From Cohnella sp. WQ 127256 (lineage in GTDB: Bacteria; Bacillota; Bacilli; Paenibacillales; Paenibacillaceae): DNA of 64,000 bases. The stretch covers positions 271,640-335,639 of the forward strand of contig NZ_JAMZCY010000009.1 of NCBI RefSeq assembly GCF_024519285.1, written 5' to 3'. The notes beneath the pieces were generated by a model, which ran no database searches, had not been told where the DNA came from, and saw nothing but the letters and a program-made list of their open reading frames with translations. Of the stretch, positions 45,009 to 54,983 are shown piece after piece; the first letter of the stretch is position 1, and every line of letters starts with the position of its first letter. A program made the translations under genes and the position numbers.

Positions 45009-46157
45009 ATGCGGCCGCTGCTTGTCTGGCTACAACATTTACTCATTCTGCTGCCTGCCGTCGCCACGCTATATGTTGTCAATATCCCTACGGCAGCCAA
45101 TTATGTTGGTTATATCCTTCTGGCACTGTTATGCGTGAGAATAACGGAGCTTGCTCCTAGATTCGCATATTTATTGGTCCCTATTGAATTAATCGGATTT
45201 GGATGGCTGTCCAATACTTATGGAGGCTTACTCTATTTCCTTCTATTTTCCGGGATAATTTCTATCTTTTTATACTTCTCCAGACTCGTCGAGATCGCCG
45301 CAATGATGATATTATCTGTAGCCGTCCTGCTTGTGGTTACAGTGGGGATCAGCACCGAAACAGCATGGACAAGTATCCTCATCTGGATTGCCTGTACCTT
45401 TCTCCTTACCGCCAACTATGCAAATAATCGCAATCGTGTGAAGTTGGAACGGTTAGTAGAGAATTTATCCGATAGTCAGGATCACTTAGAGCAAGAACGT
45501 GCAAGAGCAATGGAGTATGCTCGCCAAGTCGAGGATTACGCACAGGTTCAGGAGCGCGGACGGATCGCTACCGAGCTCCACGATGATCTAGGTCACAGGC
45601 TTATTCGGGTTAAAATGATGACCGAGGCCGCTTTGCATCTCATGGAGCATAATCCTGAGCAGGCTGTTCGTATGGTCGAGCAGGTTCGGGGTCAACTCGA
45701 AGAAAGCATGAATAATATGCGCTACACGGTTCGCAAGCTCCAACCAGTGGAAACTCCTAACGTGAGGAGATATGCTCTACACCGTCTGATCGAAGACGCA
45801 GCAAGGGATTTACAAATCGATGTGTCATTCGAGCTAACAGGCAAACCTTTTCCTCTATATCCGAGTATTGAGTTCGTATTGTACAGGAACGCCCAAGAAG
45901 CGATAACCAATGCCGTTAGGCATGGCGGTGCTTCTGCGGTTGAAATCGGTCTCGATTTTGCCTCCGATAAGGTCATAATGAACATCACCAACAACGGCAA
46001 GCTCCCCAAGGATGTCTCCTATGGTATGGGGTTAAAGGGGATGCAGGAAAGGCTTACCGTGATAGGTGGACAACTTCGCGTGTCCTTGGAGCGCGGATTT
46101 GTCATTTCGACGATCGTCCCCAACCACCAGATGAGTCAAAGAGCAGAAGGAGAATGA
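45009..46157 (+). CDS. NarL-type sensor histidine kinase (HisKA_3)
   Basis: 382 residues. About five N-terminal membrane helices (to residue 140), a coiled coil with repeated Glu/Arg, then HisKA_3 with the phospho-accepting His191 in TELHDDLGHRL and an ATPase domain with NAQEAITNAVRHGGAS and GMGLKGMQERL. No extracytoplasmic sensor domain, as in DesK- or LiaS-like intramembrane-sensing kinases. The ATG at 45009 has GGAAGGAGCG upstream. It is followed 4 bp later by its response regulator gene. Confidence 0.92.
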   Translation: MRPLLVWLQHLLILLPAVATLYVVNIPTAANYVGYILLALLCVRITELAPRFAYLLVPIELIGFGWLSNTYGGLLYFLLFSGIISIFLYFSRLVEIAAMMILSVAVLLVVTVGISTETAWTSILIWIACTFLLTANYANNRNRVKLERLVENLSDSQDHLEQERARAMEYARQVEDYAQVQERGRIATELHDDLGHRLIRVKMMTEAALHLMEHNPEQAVRMVEQVRGQLEESMNNMRYTVRKLQPVETPNVRRYALHRLIEDAARDLQIDVSFELTGKPFPLYPSIEFVLYRNAQEAITNAVRHGGASAVEIGLDFASDKVIMNITNNGKLPKDVSYGMGLKGMQERLTVIGGQLRVSLERGFVISTIVPNHQMSQRAEGE

Positions 46158-46161
46158 AACT

Positions 46162-46839
46162 ATGATTCAGGTACTCATCGTAGACGATGATCCCTTTATT
46201 CGCGAGAGCTTGAAGCTTATTCTTGATCTCGACCCAGAACTTCAGGTTATTGGAACTTGCAGTAACGGAGAGGAAGGCTATGAATTCGCCAAGCTTCATC
46301 CAGAAACCAATATCGTCCTCATGGACATTCGAATGCCCGTATGTGATGGAGTCGAGGGAACCCGTAAGCTTAAGACGCTGGACAATCCTCCTTCCGTGCT
46401 TATTCTGACTACCTTCGACGACGATGAGTATATCGTACAAGCGATCCGCAACGGAGCTAATGGATATTTGCTCAAGAACGTGCCACCTGCAAGAATTATT
46501 TCTGGAATTAAGTCCGTATTCGAAGGCAATCATCTTATTCACCCAGACATTGCGCGTAAGCTTGCTGGAATTCTCAACTTTCATGGAGAACGCACGCCCT
46601 CCTCGATTTCGAATTCAAGCTCTTCCAAATTGGGGAGAGATCTTACAGCTACGGGATTAACTGCAGCGGAGCAAGATATCGTACGCCATATCGCGGATGG
46701 CAAATCAAACAAGGAAATCGCTGGAGCTCTATTCTTAAGCGAGGGTACAGTCAAAAACTATATTTCCGAAATACTGGGCAAGTTATCTCTTCGAGATCGA
46801 ACACAAATCGCAATTTTCTACTTGAAAAATGAATCCTAA
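46162..46839 (+). CDS. NarL/FixJ family response regulator
   Basis: 225 residues. Receiver domain with phospho-acceptor Asp55 in VLMDIRMPVCDG, acidic pocket DDDPFIRES and Lys in LLKNVPP. C-terminal LuxR-type helix-turn-helix: LTAAEQDIVRHIADGKSNKE and LFLSEGTVKNYIS. It probably binds the intergenic region before the kinase and ABC genes. Its 3' end abuts the YktB gene. Confidence 0.93.
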   Translation: MIQVLIVDDDPFIRESLKLILDLDPELQVIGTCSNGEEGYEFAKLHPETNIVLMDIRMPVCDGVEGTRKLKTLDNPPSVLILTTFDDDEYIVQAIRNGANGYLLKNVPPARIISGIKSVFEGNHLIHPDIARKLAGILNFHGERTPSSISNSSSSKLGRDLTATGLTAAEQDIVRHIADGKSNKEIAGALFLSEGTVKNYISEILGKLSLRDRTQIAIFYLKNES

Positions 46840-46864
46840 TCTAAGCCAGCAAGGAGAATTACAA

Positions 46865-47509
46865 TTGAGTACAAATACAACTGAAGTTTTCACAGGGTTT
46901 GAACGACGTGATTTCGAAGTATTCGAAATTGAAGGGCTAGAGCAACGAATGGATGCACTAATCGAAAGAGTAAGACCCAAATTTCACCAGCTTGGCGAAC
47001 ACATCGCACCTTTCCTCGGACAGCTTAACGGAGAAGAGATGTTTACCCATGTTGCTAAGCATGCCCGTAGAACGGTTAATCCACCTAACGACTCTTGGGT
47101 CGCCTTCGCGAATAATAAGCGTGGGTACAAAGCTCACCCCCACTTCCAAATCGGTCTTTGGTCTACACATGTATTCGTTCAGTTTGCCATCATATATGAG
47201 TGCCCGAATAAGAATGTATTCGCGGAACGCGCTCTGACTGAGCTTGATTCTATTCGCAAATCCGTCCCCGCTCACTTCGTTTGGTCTAAGGATCATATGG
47301 TCCCAACTGGACTCACGCATAGCAAGCTAACGGATAGTGAACTGACGGATCTATTTAATCGTCTTAAGAACGTTAAAGCCTCTGAGCTGACTTGCGGCAT
47401 TCACATCGAACGTGGTAATCCCATACTCGCCGATAGCGGAGAATTCGTGAAATGTGTGGAAGAAACTTTCCGCACATTGCTTCCCCTGTACCGGATGGCT
47501 TTCGCATAA
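46865..47509 (+). CDS. yktB: YktB family protein (DUF1054)
   Basis: 214 residues. FTGFERRDFEVFEIEGLEQRM at the N-terminus (read as FERRDFEVFEIEGL), HVAKHARRTVNPPNDSWVAF, HFQIGLWSTHVFVQFAIIYE and FVWSKDHMVP match DUF1054. Function unknown. The TTG at 46865 with AAGGAGAA is preferred; an upstream ATG at 46829 would overlap the response regulator gene and has no site. Confidence 0.85.
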   Translation: MSTNTTEVFTGFERRDFEVFEIEGLEQRMDALIERVRPKFHQLGEHIAPFLGQLNGEEMFTHVAKHARRTVNPPNDSWVAFANNKRGYKAHPHFQIGLWSTHVFVQFAIIYECPNKNVFAERALTELDSIRKSVPAHFVWSKDHMVPTGLTHSKLTDSELTDLFNRLKNVKASELTCGIHIERGNPILADSGEFVKCVEETFRTLLPLYRMAFA

Positions 47510-47620
47510 TAACGCTTAATACACTTACGCTGGAACTGAGCGACGGGGATAATGGACATAAGGGCTGACTGTTACTTAAGGCGACACCAAATGATCCATC
47601 CCCACAAAAATAAGATGAAA

Positions 47621-47659
47621 AAGCCTCCATCACCACGATTAAAGTGGAGTTGGAGGCTT
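47621..47659. terminator. Bidirectional terminator between yktB and the RND pump gene
   Basis: AAGCCTCCA pairs with TGGAGGCTT, with an inner CCAC/GTGG pairing in the loop. Confidence 0.75.
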
Positions 47660-47695
47660 CTTCTATGCTTGAAATCCTAAGCACGAATAAGCGAG

Positions 47696-50600
47696 TTATT
47701 GCGCCGCTGCTTCGCTAATGGCTGCTGAAGCCATTTTACGCTGGCGTGCAGACTTGCGGAAATAGAGAAGCTCATAAAGGCAAGGAACGATGACTAACGT
47801 AAGCAAGGTCGAAACGACTAAGCCGCCGATAACAACAATGGCAAGGCTTTGCGAGACGATGCTGCCACCCTCAGCTGATCCGAATACAAGTGGCATCATC
47901 GCACCAACTGTAGCGATTGCGGTCATTAGGATTGGACGCATACGTGTACCGGCTGCTTCCAACAACGAATCGCGAATCGACATGTTCTCTTCGTTGTGCT
48001 TCACTCTGTCGATCAACACGATCGCATTCGTAACAACGATACCAATGAGCATGACAACCCCGAAGATGGCGGTAAAGTCAGGTGTTATTCCCGTTACAAT
48101 TAAACCTAGCACAGCTCCAATAGGTACGAAGAAGATCGAGCTAATGATCGCGAGTGGTGCTTTTAATGTTTTGAAGGTAAATACCATGATCAAGTAAACA
48201 ATTCCGATAGATACGAGCATCATCATGAACAGACTCATAATATCAGCCGACTGATCAGCAGAAGCCCCGCCTACGTTCAGCTTAACACCCTCTACAGTCT
48301 TCACATCTTTTAGCTGTTTATTAATCTCTGCACCAACAACAGATAATTGCGATGGTTCAACTGAAGCCGATACACGGACATAGCTTTTGCCATCCTTATG
48401 GAAGAACGTCGTCGATTGCTCTGACTTCACCCATTTCGCCACGCTTGATACAAGCGCTGGACCAGCGTCAGTCATAACCGTTAGCGAGGAAAGATCGCTT
48501 TCAGTCGTCGGCTTTAAGCTTGGCTCCAGCATAACCTGGATAGACTGACCCTCAACGGTAATCGCACCTACAGGAACTGGATTTAACATCCCTTGCAGCT
48601 GCATGGCGATATCTCCGGCTTTCGCTTCCGTCGGGTTAACTTCTAACGTATACACCGTTTTCTTCTCTTGCTGATTGCTTTCAACTTTAAGTACATCCTT
48701 GATTGGTTTGATCTTGGCGATGACCTCATCTGCTGTCTTGCCAATCTCTTCAAGATTATTTCCTGTAATGTCGACGATGACTTGAGTTGAGCTTCCGCTG
48801 GACATGAAATCTCCTGTACTCGTATTCAACTCAGCACCAGGGAAGTTAGTCCGCTCGGATTTCACGGCTTCAATAACGTTCTCCGCATCCGCACCATCTT
48901 TCATTTTCAACATATAAGATACGAGTGTCGGAGACGAAACTGAACCGTATTTGGCTGCATCCGCACTATTTCCGTTCATCATGGCAACCAGTTCTACATC
49001 TTCACGATTCATCAAGAAGGTTTCCATTTTATAGCCATTTTCCAGCACTTGAGCTACTGGTGTATCGGGTTTGAATTCCAGGCTAACATTAATGCTCTCC
49101 GCGCTTGAAGAATCGATCGCGCCTTTAGGTAAAGAAAAATAAGTTGCAATGGAGCCTACTAAGAGCACGATAGCTCCAATGATTGGCAACCATTTGTGAC
49201 GTAAGTTCCATTCCAGTAAGCGAACAAACCGCTTGGATGGCTGATGTTCTTTAATGCTCGAATTTCTAAGTACACCTGCGCTCATTAACGGAATGATTGT
49301 CAGAGCAACCAGCAACGAAGATAACAGAGAGTACGTCATCGTTAAAGCGAATGGAAGCAGGAAGGATTGTAGTCCCCCTCTTAATAAGCTCATCGGCAAA
49401 AATACTGCAATCGTGGTCAGTGTCGATGCTGTAATCGCCCTTGCAACCTCCCTGGTTGCATCAATGATGAGCTCTGTTGAGAACTTCTCCTTCTGCAGCC
49501 TTCGGAAAATATTCTCGATAACAACGATACTGTCATCCACTAACCGCCCAACAGCAACTGCGACGCCACCGAGTGTAAGAATATTCAATGTAATTCCCGA
49601 CATATCAAGCAAATACAGTGTCATCGCAAGCGATAACGGTATCGATACGATAGTAACAAGCGTCGCACGAACATTGCGCATAAAGATTAGGATGACTATT
49701 GTTGCAAACAATGCGCCTAGAAGCACTTCCCGCATCATGCTATTCACGGAATGTACAACTTGCTCGGACGTGCTAAGCATTAAATTTAGAGTTACAGATT
49801 TATTTTCCTCGTTAAACTTCTTAATAATATCGTCTACTTGATTGCCAACATGGACCGCGTTGGAGTTAGCTCCTTTGGAAATGACGTATTCCAGAGCCTC
49901 TTTGCCGTCAATTCGGAACAAGCTTTCCTTCTCATCGTCGAAGGCTACGGTCGTTACATCTCCGAGCTTAACGCCTTGAGCAATTGGAAGCTTCTTCAGT
50001 GATTCAATATCTTGCAGACTAGCAGATACGTTTAAGTTCACAATCTGACCGTCCAATGTGCTCTCACCTATCGAAGCGGAAGCATCACGGCCTTGTAGCA
50101 CACCGTACAACGATTGAAGCGGAACACCCTTCTCCGCCAATTTCACAACGTCTGGAGTAATGGTTACCTTGGGTTGTGATTTACCGGAAAGCATCACGTC
50201 ACCCACACCGTCAATCGCCTTGAATTCGTCTAGCACCTGCTGCTCCAGAATTTCCTTCTCAGCATCGCTTACTCCTTCAGCGAAAGTGAGTGTCACGAAT
50301 GAAATGGGAATCATCGAGGTATTGAGCTGAACAATATATGGAGGTGATACATTAGCGGGAAGCTTTACTGAATTTACCACTTTCTCGACCTCTAGCTTGG
50401 CTTCCTTCATATTCGTGCTAGAATCAAAATTTAAGTTAACTTGAGCAAAGCCATCTCCAGAAGTCGAGAAGATATTTGTCTTTCCTTTAATTGCCGATAA
50501 CGAGTTCTCTATCGGCCCCGTTACCGATCTGTCCATCGATGAAGCATCATAACCCGGTCCGATGACGGATACGGTGACTTGAGGGTTATCCGCCTCCGGC

Positions 50601-50713
50601 AAAAATTCCATAGGCAGCTTTGTGTAGCTTAGAATCCCCATTGCTAATACCATGATAACGATGATGATCATTGCTGCTTTGTTGCGAAATGCCCCTCTAA
50701 TAAAATGATTCAA
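47696..50713 (-). CDS. swrC: RND efflux transporter, SwrC/AcrB family
   Basis: 1005 residues with the RND plan: helix 1, a large porter loop, helices 2-6, a second loop, helices 8-12. MDRSVTGPIENSLSAIKG, the proton-relay aspartates in GRLVDDSIVVIENIFRR and GIVVTNAIVLIDRV are visible. In Bacillus subtilis SwrC (YerP) gives self-resistance to surfactin. No adaptor or outer-membrane partner is nearby, as expected in a Gram-positive. Monocistronic; the 344-bp upstream gap holds palindromes that may bind a repressor. No TetR gene is adjacent, unlike yerO-yerP. Confidence 0.9.
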   Translation of the reverse strand: MNHFIRGAFRNKAAMIIIVIMVLAMGILSYTKLPMEFLPEADNPQVTVSVIGPGYDASSMDRSVTGPIENSLSAIKGKTNIFSTSGDGFAQVNLNFDSSTNMKEAKLEVEKVVNSVKLPANVSPPYIVQLNTSMIPISFVTLTFAEGVSDAEKEILEQQVLDEFKAIDGVGDVMLSGKSQPKVTITPDVVKLAEKGVPLQSLYGVLQGRDASASIGESTLDGQIVNLNVSASLQDIESLKKLPIAQGVKLGDVTTVAFDDEKESLFRIDGKEALEYVISKGANSNAVHVGNQVDDIIKKFNEENKSVTLNLMLSTSEQVVHSVNSMMREVLLGALFATIVILIFMRNVRATLVTIVSIPLSLAMTLYLLDMSGITLNILTLGGVAVAVGRLVDDSIVVIENIFRRLQKEKFSTELIIDATREVARAITASTLTTIAVFLPMSLLRGGLQSFLLPFALTMTYSLLSSLLVALTIIPLMSAGVLRNSSIKEHQPSKRFVRLLEWNLRHKWLPIIGAIVLLVGSIATYFSLPKGAIDSSSAESINVSLEFKPDTPVAQVLENGYKMETFLMNREDVELVAMMNGNSADAAKYGSVSSPTLVSYMLKMKDGADAENVIEAVKSERTNFPGAELNTSTGDFMSSGSSTQVIVDITGNNLEEIGKTADEVIAKIKPIKDVLKVESNQQEKKTVYTLEVNPTEAKAGDIAMQLQGMLNPVPVGAITVEGQSIQVMLEPSLKPTTESDLSSLTVMTDAGPALVSSVAKWVKSEQSTTFFHKDGKSYVRVSASVEPSQLSVVGAEINKQLKDVKTVEGVKLNVGGASADQSADIMSLFMMMLVSIGIVYLIMVFTFKTLKAPLAIISSIFFVPIGAVLGLIVTGITPDFTAIFGVVMLIGIVVTNAIVLIDRVKHNEENMSIRDSLLEAAGTRMRPILMTAIATVGAMMPLVFGSAEGGSIVSQSLAIVVIGGLVVSTLLTLVIVPCLYELLYFRKSARQRKMASAAISEAAAQ

Positions 50714-51057
50714 TTTGTTTGTTCCCCTTCCACTCCATTATTTTCTTTTTTTAAGCTTAACGGAAAACCTATCCAGGTGAGAAACGACTGAAGACGGGAC
50801 TTGAACCTAGACTAAAGTCTGAATTTGGATACAACTGGAGTCTCTACAATGCATTTTCCTTGCAATTCCAATTGTAGTTCCATCTTCACATCTGTACATG
50901 TGAGTTAAGTCATTAACTATCGCCTTATCGAATGACTAAAGTCATAGAATTATTCGATTCGAGTTCTCCATTACAGGCAACAAAAAAAGCTGAGGGCAAT
51001 AAGCCTCAGCTTCGAATCCAATTATTAAATTGAGTATGTTGATGAATGACTTCCAGA
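50714..51057. other. 344-bp intergenic region with palindromic sites upstream of the RND pump
   Basis: No coding potential seen. It holds AGACT-AA-AGTCT (50809-50820) and ATGACT-AA-AGTCAT (50932-50945), two inverted repeats of the same type 123 bp apart; TCACAT...ATGTGA (50886-50903); and CTACAAT...ATTGTAG (50844-50877). These are candidate operators for the pump. The right end carries the terminator of the MFS gene. Confidence 0.5.
50987..51012 (-). terminator. Terminator of the MFS transporter gene
   Basis: On the minus strand AAGCTGAGG pairs with CCTCAGCTT, followed by TTTTTGTTG. Confidence 0.85.
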
Positions 51058-52230
51058 TTAAGCTTGTAGCTTCTGACGATCCTTAATGCGGAACTGTGCC
51101 AATAATCCAAGCGCGGCTACCGAGAGTATACCCGAGACGACGAAGGGCAGCCATGATGCAGCGCCCAGTAGGGCCGCTCCGAGCAATGGGCCCACAATGC
51201 GCCCCAAGCTATCCATAGAGGAGCTAAGTCCAGAAGCAATACCTTGTCCAACCGTTGTCTTCTTAGTAATGAGAGAAGAAACGCAAGGTTTAATGAGAGA
51301 GTTACCAATTCCGAAAATACACAAGTAAACCGTAGCCATCACCCAGCTATCCGCTGTTAACATTAAGAAAAAGCCAAGAGCGGAGATGAGCAATCCGATA
51401 GCGATGTATTTCCCTTCCTCCCCATTTTTAATCCGACGACGCACGATTCCCCCCTGCACTAGCGCACCTGCTAATCCACAGAAGAAGAACATCATGCCTA
51501 TCTGTAATGGAGTTACTTCAAACTTCTCAATTCCAAACAATTGTAATGTTGCTTCTAGAATAGCTAAGGAGAAGGTTACAAAGAAAGCAAGTACATATAA
51601 GTACTTAAGCGGTCCTTGGAACGCAGTCCAACGAGATATCCGTTTGCCCTTCTCTTTCGAAGCCCGCTTCTCCGGCGGTAATGACTCGGGTAGCTTGAAC
51701 CATGCTGCGACAAATACGATAAAGGATAAGGCAGCTGCCGCATAAAAAGGAGTATGAAGCTGAATTTCGCTTAGGAATCCACCAAAACCAGGACCGAATG
51801 TAAACCCAAGTCCGATGCTCATCCCAACAACAGCCATCCCTTTCGTTCTTTCATCCTCTGTCGTAATATCCGCTACATAAGCAACAATACAGGATACGAC
51901 TGCTCCGGAGAACAAGCCTCCCAGAATACGCGAAATATACATAATGACGAGATTATCTCCGGATAAACCGAAAATCAAGAAACTTATTGCAAACCCTAGC
52001 ACACCTGTCATAATAACGGGACGACGTCCAATACGCTCGGACAACCCTCCCCAGAATGGGCTGAGTAGGAACGACATCAACGAATAGATCGCCAACATTG
52101 CTCCTGTGTGCCAATTTGCCGATTCTTTACTCGCTTCCGTCACCAATTGGGGAAGGATCGGAATAATAATGCCGAAGCCGATAAAAATCGTAAAGAGCAT
52201 GAGACCAACGATAGCTAATTTACTTTTCAC
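51058..52230 (-). CDS. MFS drug efflux transporter
   Basis: 390 residues, twelve membrane segments. The loop 2-3 motif reads WGGLSERIGRRPVIM, and FGFGIIIPILPQLV-like text (GFGIIIPILPQL) in helix 1 is typical of the TetA/NorA drug-H+ antiporters. The motif C region is GFTFGPGFGGFLS. Substrate unknown. The GTG at 52230 with GAGGAGAG is preferred over a TTG/ATG-type start upstream at 52269. Single gene with its own terminator. Confidence 0.9.
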   Translation of the reverse strand: MKSKLAIVGLMLFTIFIGFGIIIPILPQLVTEASKESANWHTGAMLAIYSLMSFLLSPFWGGLSERIGRRPVIMTGVLGFAISFLIFGLSGDNLVIMYISRILGGLFSGAVVSCIVAYVADITTEDERTKGMAVVGMSIGLGFTFGPGFGGFLSEIQLHTPFYAAAALSFIVFVAAWFKLPESLPPEKRASKEKGKRISRWTAFQGPLKYLYVLAFFVTFSLAILEATLQLFGIEKFEVTPLQIGMMFFFCGLAGALVQGGIVRRRIKNGEEGKYIAIGLLISALGFFLMLTADSWVMATVYLCIFGIGNSLIKPCVSSLITKKTTVGQGIASGLSSSMDSLGRIVGPLLGAALLGAASWLPFVVSGILSVAALGLLAQFRIKDRQKLQA

Positions 52231-52373
52231 GATAACTTTCTCTCCTCTAAATACAACAAAAATAGGCATTTCCGTTTCAACAATCTAATCTTGATGGTAG
52301 CATATTGAACGCTTTGTTCCAAATGAGATCTGTTGACGTTTATGTGACAAATATCATATCGAATAGACAGTGG

Positions 52374-52401
52374 TTGATTTCCCCCCTATTTTTGTTATAC
52401 T
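52374..52401 (+). promoter_or_regulatory. Sigma-A promoter of speA
   Basis: TTGATT (52374-52379), a 16-bp spacer, TATACT (52396-52401). The expected start near 52408 excludes the longer upstream reading of the gene and supports the ATG at 52469. Confidence 0.7.
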
Positions 52402-52468
52402 CATGCTTGTTTGTACAATGAACTCAAAACTTATCAGATGCTCGTTAAAGAAAGGCAGGGAACTTCAA

Positions 52469-53941
52469 ATGGATCATAATCGGACTCCTTTATTCGACGC
52501 GTTGCGTTCCCACGCGAAGCAAAATCCAGTGCAATTCCACATCCCAGGCCACAAAAAAGGCGCGGGGATGGATCCCGAATATCGTAACTTTATTGGACAA
52601 AACATTCTCGACATTGACTTGATCAATATCGCGCCGCTCGACGACTTGCATCAGCCTGTTGGTGTTATCCTTGAAGCGCAGAAGCTTGCCGCAGATGCTT
52701 TCGGTGCAGACTTCACCTACTTTTCCGTTCAAGGAACGAGTACAGTCATCATGACGATGATCTTGTCTGTATGTGGACATGGGGACAAAATTATCGTTCC
52801 TCGCAACGTTCATAAATCGATTCTATCTGCCATTATTTTTGCAGGAGCTCGTCCAGTCTTCCTCTCGCCTGTCCGTGATACGAATTTAGGTATTGATCAT
52901 GGGGTTACGACTCGATCTGTACGCAGGGCATTAGAGCGCCATCCAGATGCTTCTGCAGTACTCATTATTAATCCTACCTATTATGGAGTGTGTACTCACC
53001 TCAAGGAAATCGTTGATCTTGTGCATGAGTACGATATTCCGGTGCTGGTCGATGAGGCGCATGGTTCTCTCATTCATTTCTCTGATGAGTTACCGTTATC
53101 CGCTATGCAAGCAGGCGCTGATATGGCAGCGACAAGCGTTCATAAGCTCGGTGGGTCAATGACTCAGAGCTCCATCCTTAACGTTCGTAAAGGTCTAGTG
53201 AATCCGTTTCGTGTGCAAACGATCCTGAGCCTACTCATGACAACGTCGACTTCCTATCCACTGCTGGCTTCATTAGATACAGCTCGACGTCAGCTAGCCA
53301 TTCATGGCAAGGCTCTCGCTGAAAGAACTGTGACGCTGGCCAAAAAGGCTCGCGATGCGGTTAACCAAATTCCCGGGCTCTTTAGCTTTGGTGAGGAGCT
53401 ACTAGGTGAGGAAGCAACTTACGATTACGATCCCACGAAGCTAACCATTCACGTCCGCCACTTGGCGATGACGGGATATGATGCGGAAAATTGGTTACGT
53501 GAGCATTACAAGTTAGAAGTTGAGCTTAGCGATATGTATAACATACTTTGTCTCATTACTCCGGGAGACGATGAAGAGTCTATCGGTATTCTTCTTCAAG
53601 CACTGAAGGGCATGTCTGAAGCTTATTATGAGCATGCCAAGGAAATTCCTGAGGTTATCGTCAAAATCCCAGAAATCCCTCATCTTGCTCTGACGCCAAG
53701 GGATGCCTTCTATGGGGAAACAGAGCTTGTGCCTTTTAAAGAATCTGCGGGTAGAATCATTGCAGAGTTTATTTACGTCTACCCACCGGGAATACCGATC
53801 ATCCTCCCAGGTGAAATTATCTCACAAGAAAATATCGATTATATCGTCGATCATCTTGAGGTTGGACTTCCTGTCAAAGGACCAGAGGATCGATCTGTTA
53901 CTAACGTTAAAGTCATCATGGAAGAAACAGCTATCTCTTAA
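52469..53941 (+). CDS. speA: Arginine decarboxylase (Orn/Lys/Arg decarboxylase fold-I family)
   Basis: 490 residues, the length of Bacillus subtilis SpeA. FHIPGHKKGAGMDPE, DLINIAPLDDLH, TYFSVQGTSTV, LVDEAHGSLIHF and the PLP lysine in ATSVHKLGGSMTQSS. It makes agmatine from arginine, the first step to putrescine and spermidine. The match runs over the whole length to the SpeA sequence I know, including YPPGIPIILPGE. The ATG at 52469 has AGGCAGGG upstream. Monocistronic with a strong terminator. Confidence 0.93.
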   Translation: MDHNRTPLFDALRSHAKQNPVQFHIPGHKKGAGMDPEYRNFIGQNILDIDLINIAPLDDLHQPVGVILEAQKLAADAFGADFTYFSVQGTSTVIMTMILSVCGHGDKIIVPRNVHKSILSAIIFAGARPVFLSPVRDTNLGIDHGVTTRSVRRALERHPDASAVLIINPTYYGVCTHLKEIVDLVHEYDIPVLVDEAHGSLIHFSDELPLSAMQAGADMAATSVHKLGGSMTQSSILNVRKGLVNPFRVQTILSLLMTTSTSYPLLASLDTARRQLAIHGKALAERTVTLAKKARDAVNQIPGLFSFGEELLGEEATYDYDPTKLTIHVRHLAMTGYDAENWLREHYKLEVELSDMYNILCLITPGDDEESIGILLQALKGMSEAYYEHAKEIPEVIVKIPEIPHLALTPRDAFYGETELVPFKESAGRIIAEFIYVYPPGIPIILPGEIISQENIDYIVDHLEVGLPVKGPEDRSVTNVKVIMEETAIS

Positions 53942-53960
53942 CCCTCTAGATAGAGCCTAC

Positions 53961-54003
53961 AAAAGGGTCCTTTCTCAGCTTTCTGAGGAAGGACCCTTTT
54001 GAC
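53961..54003 (+). terminator. Terminator of speA
   Basis: AAAAGGGTCCTTTCTCAG pairs with CTGAGGAAGGACCCTTTT around a 4-nt loop. Confidence 0.9.
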
Positions 54004-54060
54004 TGGAACCCGTTGCCAACAATTCTGGGAAATGCTATCATTGGCGTGGGGGTGGAACTG

Positions 54061-54480
54061 ATGAGTCAAAGCGCTTACATTTCTCTTGTCCAAGGCTCTA
54101 CATTATCTGAAATTGATCTTAATGGCGTTAAGGAACAACTGCACCATTATCAGGAGCAGATGTCGTTAACTGGACAACAGCTTGGTTATGATTACGCCGA
54201 AGTTGCCTTTCCTTACAGTATTGAGAACAAGCCCGAAGCCAAAGATCAATGGTTTTATTTGAAGGGGAAGGCTCCCCAATATCGTTATATCGTGGTCGGA
54301 ACAGGTAAACGTGAGGAAGAGGGTGCAGCTGTACCTTTTATTCAGCTTGTATTACCGGATGACTCGACCCATGGAGACAAATCAAAAGCGAATGAGCTAT
54401 GTAAATGGATTGGGAAGCAACTGCAAGCAGAAGTTAAAATGTTCAACGGTCGAACTATTTATTTCAATCCCCGTAAGTAA
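54061..54480 (+). CDS. DUF1885 family protein
   Basis: 139 residues. SAYISLVQGSTLSEIDLNGVK at the start (shortened: AYISLVQGST), LTGQQLGYDYAEVAFPY and LKGKAPQYRYIVVGTG match DUF1885 of Bacilli as I remember it. Function unknown. ATG 54061 with GGGGGTGG upstream. Single gene. Confidence 0.75.
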   Translation: MSQSAYISLVQGSTLSEIDLNGVKEQLHHYQEQMSLTGQQLGYDYAEVAFPYSIENKPEAKDQWFYLKGKAPQYRYIVVGTGKREEEGAAVPFIQLVLPDDSTHGDKSKANELCKWIGKQLQAEVKMFNGRTIYFNPRK

Positions 54481-54530
54481 TATTGTCGATAGAATGAGAC
54501 TTTAATATTTAAGTGATAGGTACATATAAA

Positions 54531-54575
54531 AAAAGCAGTAGCCATCTCCATTAGGAATTGGCTACTGCTTTTTGT
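54531..54575. terminator. Bidirectional terminator between the DUF1885 and DUF1292 genes
   Basis: AAAAGCAGTAGCCA pairs with TGGCTACTGCTTTT around a 14-nt loop. Confidence 0.9.
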
Positions 54576-54608
54576 TACGAGATTCATTGTCATACATGAT
54601 CGTAGCTA

Positions 54609-54908
54609 TTACCCGTTCTCGTTCTCGAGGGCAGCAAGCTCTTCATATACTTTCATGACCGTTTCCCACTCTTGATCGTCCTCGATGTTAACGAGCACTT
54701 CGTCTTCGCCTTCTTCTTCGACACGGAAAATAACCCCATCATCCTCAGGATCATTCCGGTCCAATAAAACAGCGTACGCACGATCATTGGATTCAAATGT
54801 GTAAACGAGCACCATTTCGTGCTCCTTGCCGTCTTCGTCAGTTACAATGAATACGGCTTCTTCATCGTGGTCATGTTCGCAATTCTCGTCGTGGACATGA
54901 TCGCTCAT
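54609..54908 (-). CDS. DUF1292 family acidic protein (YrzB-like)
   Basis: 99 residues, strongly acidic. A His/Asp/Glu-rich start (SDHVHDENCEHDHDEE) could bind metal. AVFIVTDEDGKEHEMVLVYTF and VFRVEEEGEDE-type text is the DUF1292 signature. Function unknown; in Bacillus the family member lies near yrrK and yrzL, which is not the case here. AACGGAGG precedes the ATG. Confidence 0.85.
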   Translation of the reverse strand: MSDHVHDENCEHDHDEEAVFIVTDEDGKEHEMVLVYTFESNDRAYAVLLDRNDPEDDGVIFRVEEEGEDEVLVNIEDDQEWETVMKVYEELAALENENG

Positions 54909-54983
54909 GGCGAACCTCCGTTCAATCGGTTGATTTTACCTACCCACGTATCGTATCACTTCCAGTCCAAAGGGTCAAACGAA

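Noticed and set aside
49254..49841. 195-codon plus-strand ORF
   Set aside because: Lies wholly inside the RND pump gene on the opposite strand and has no family features; a shadow frame.
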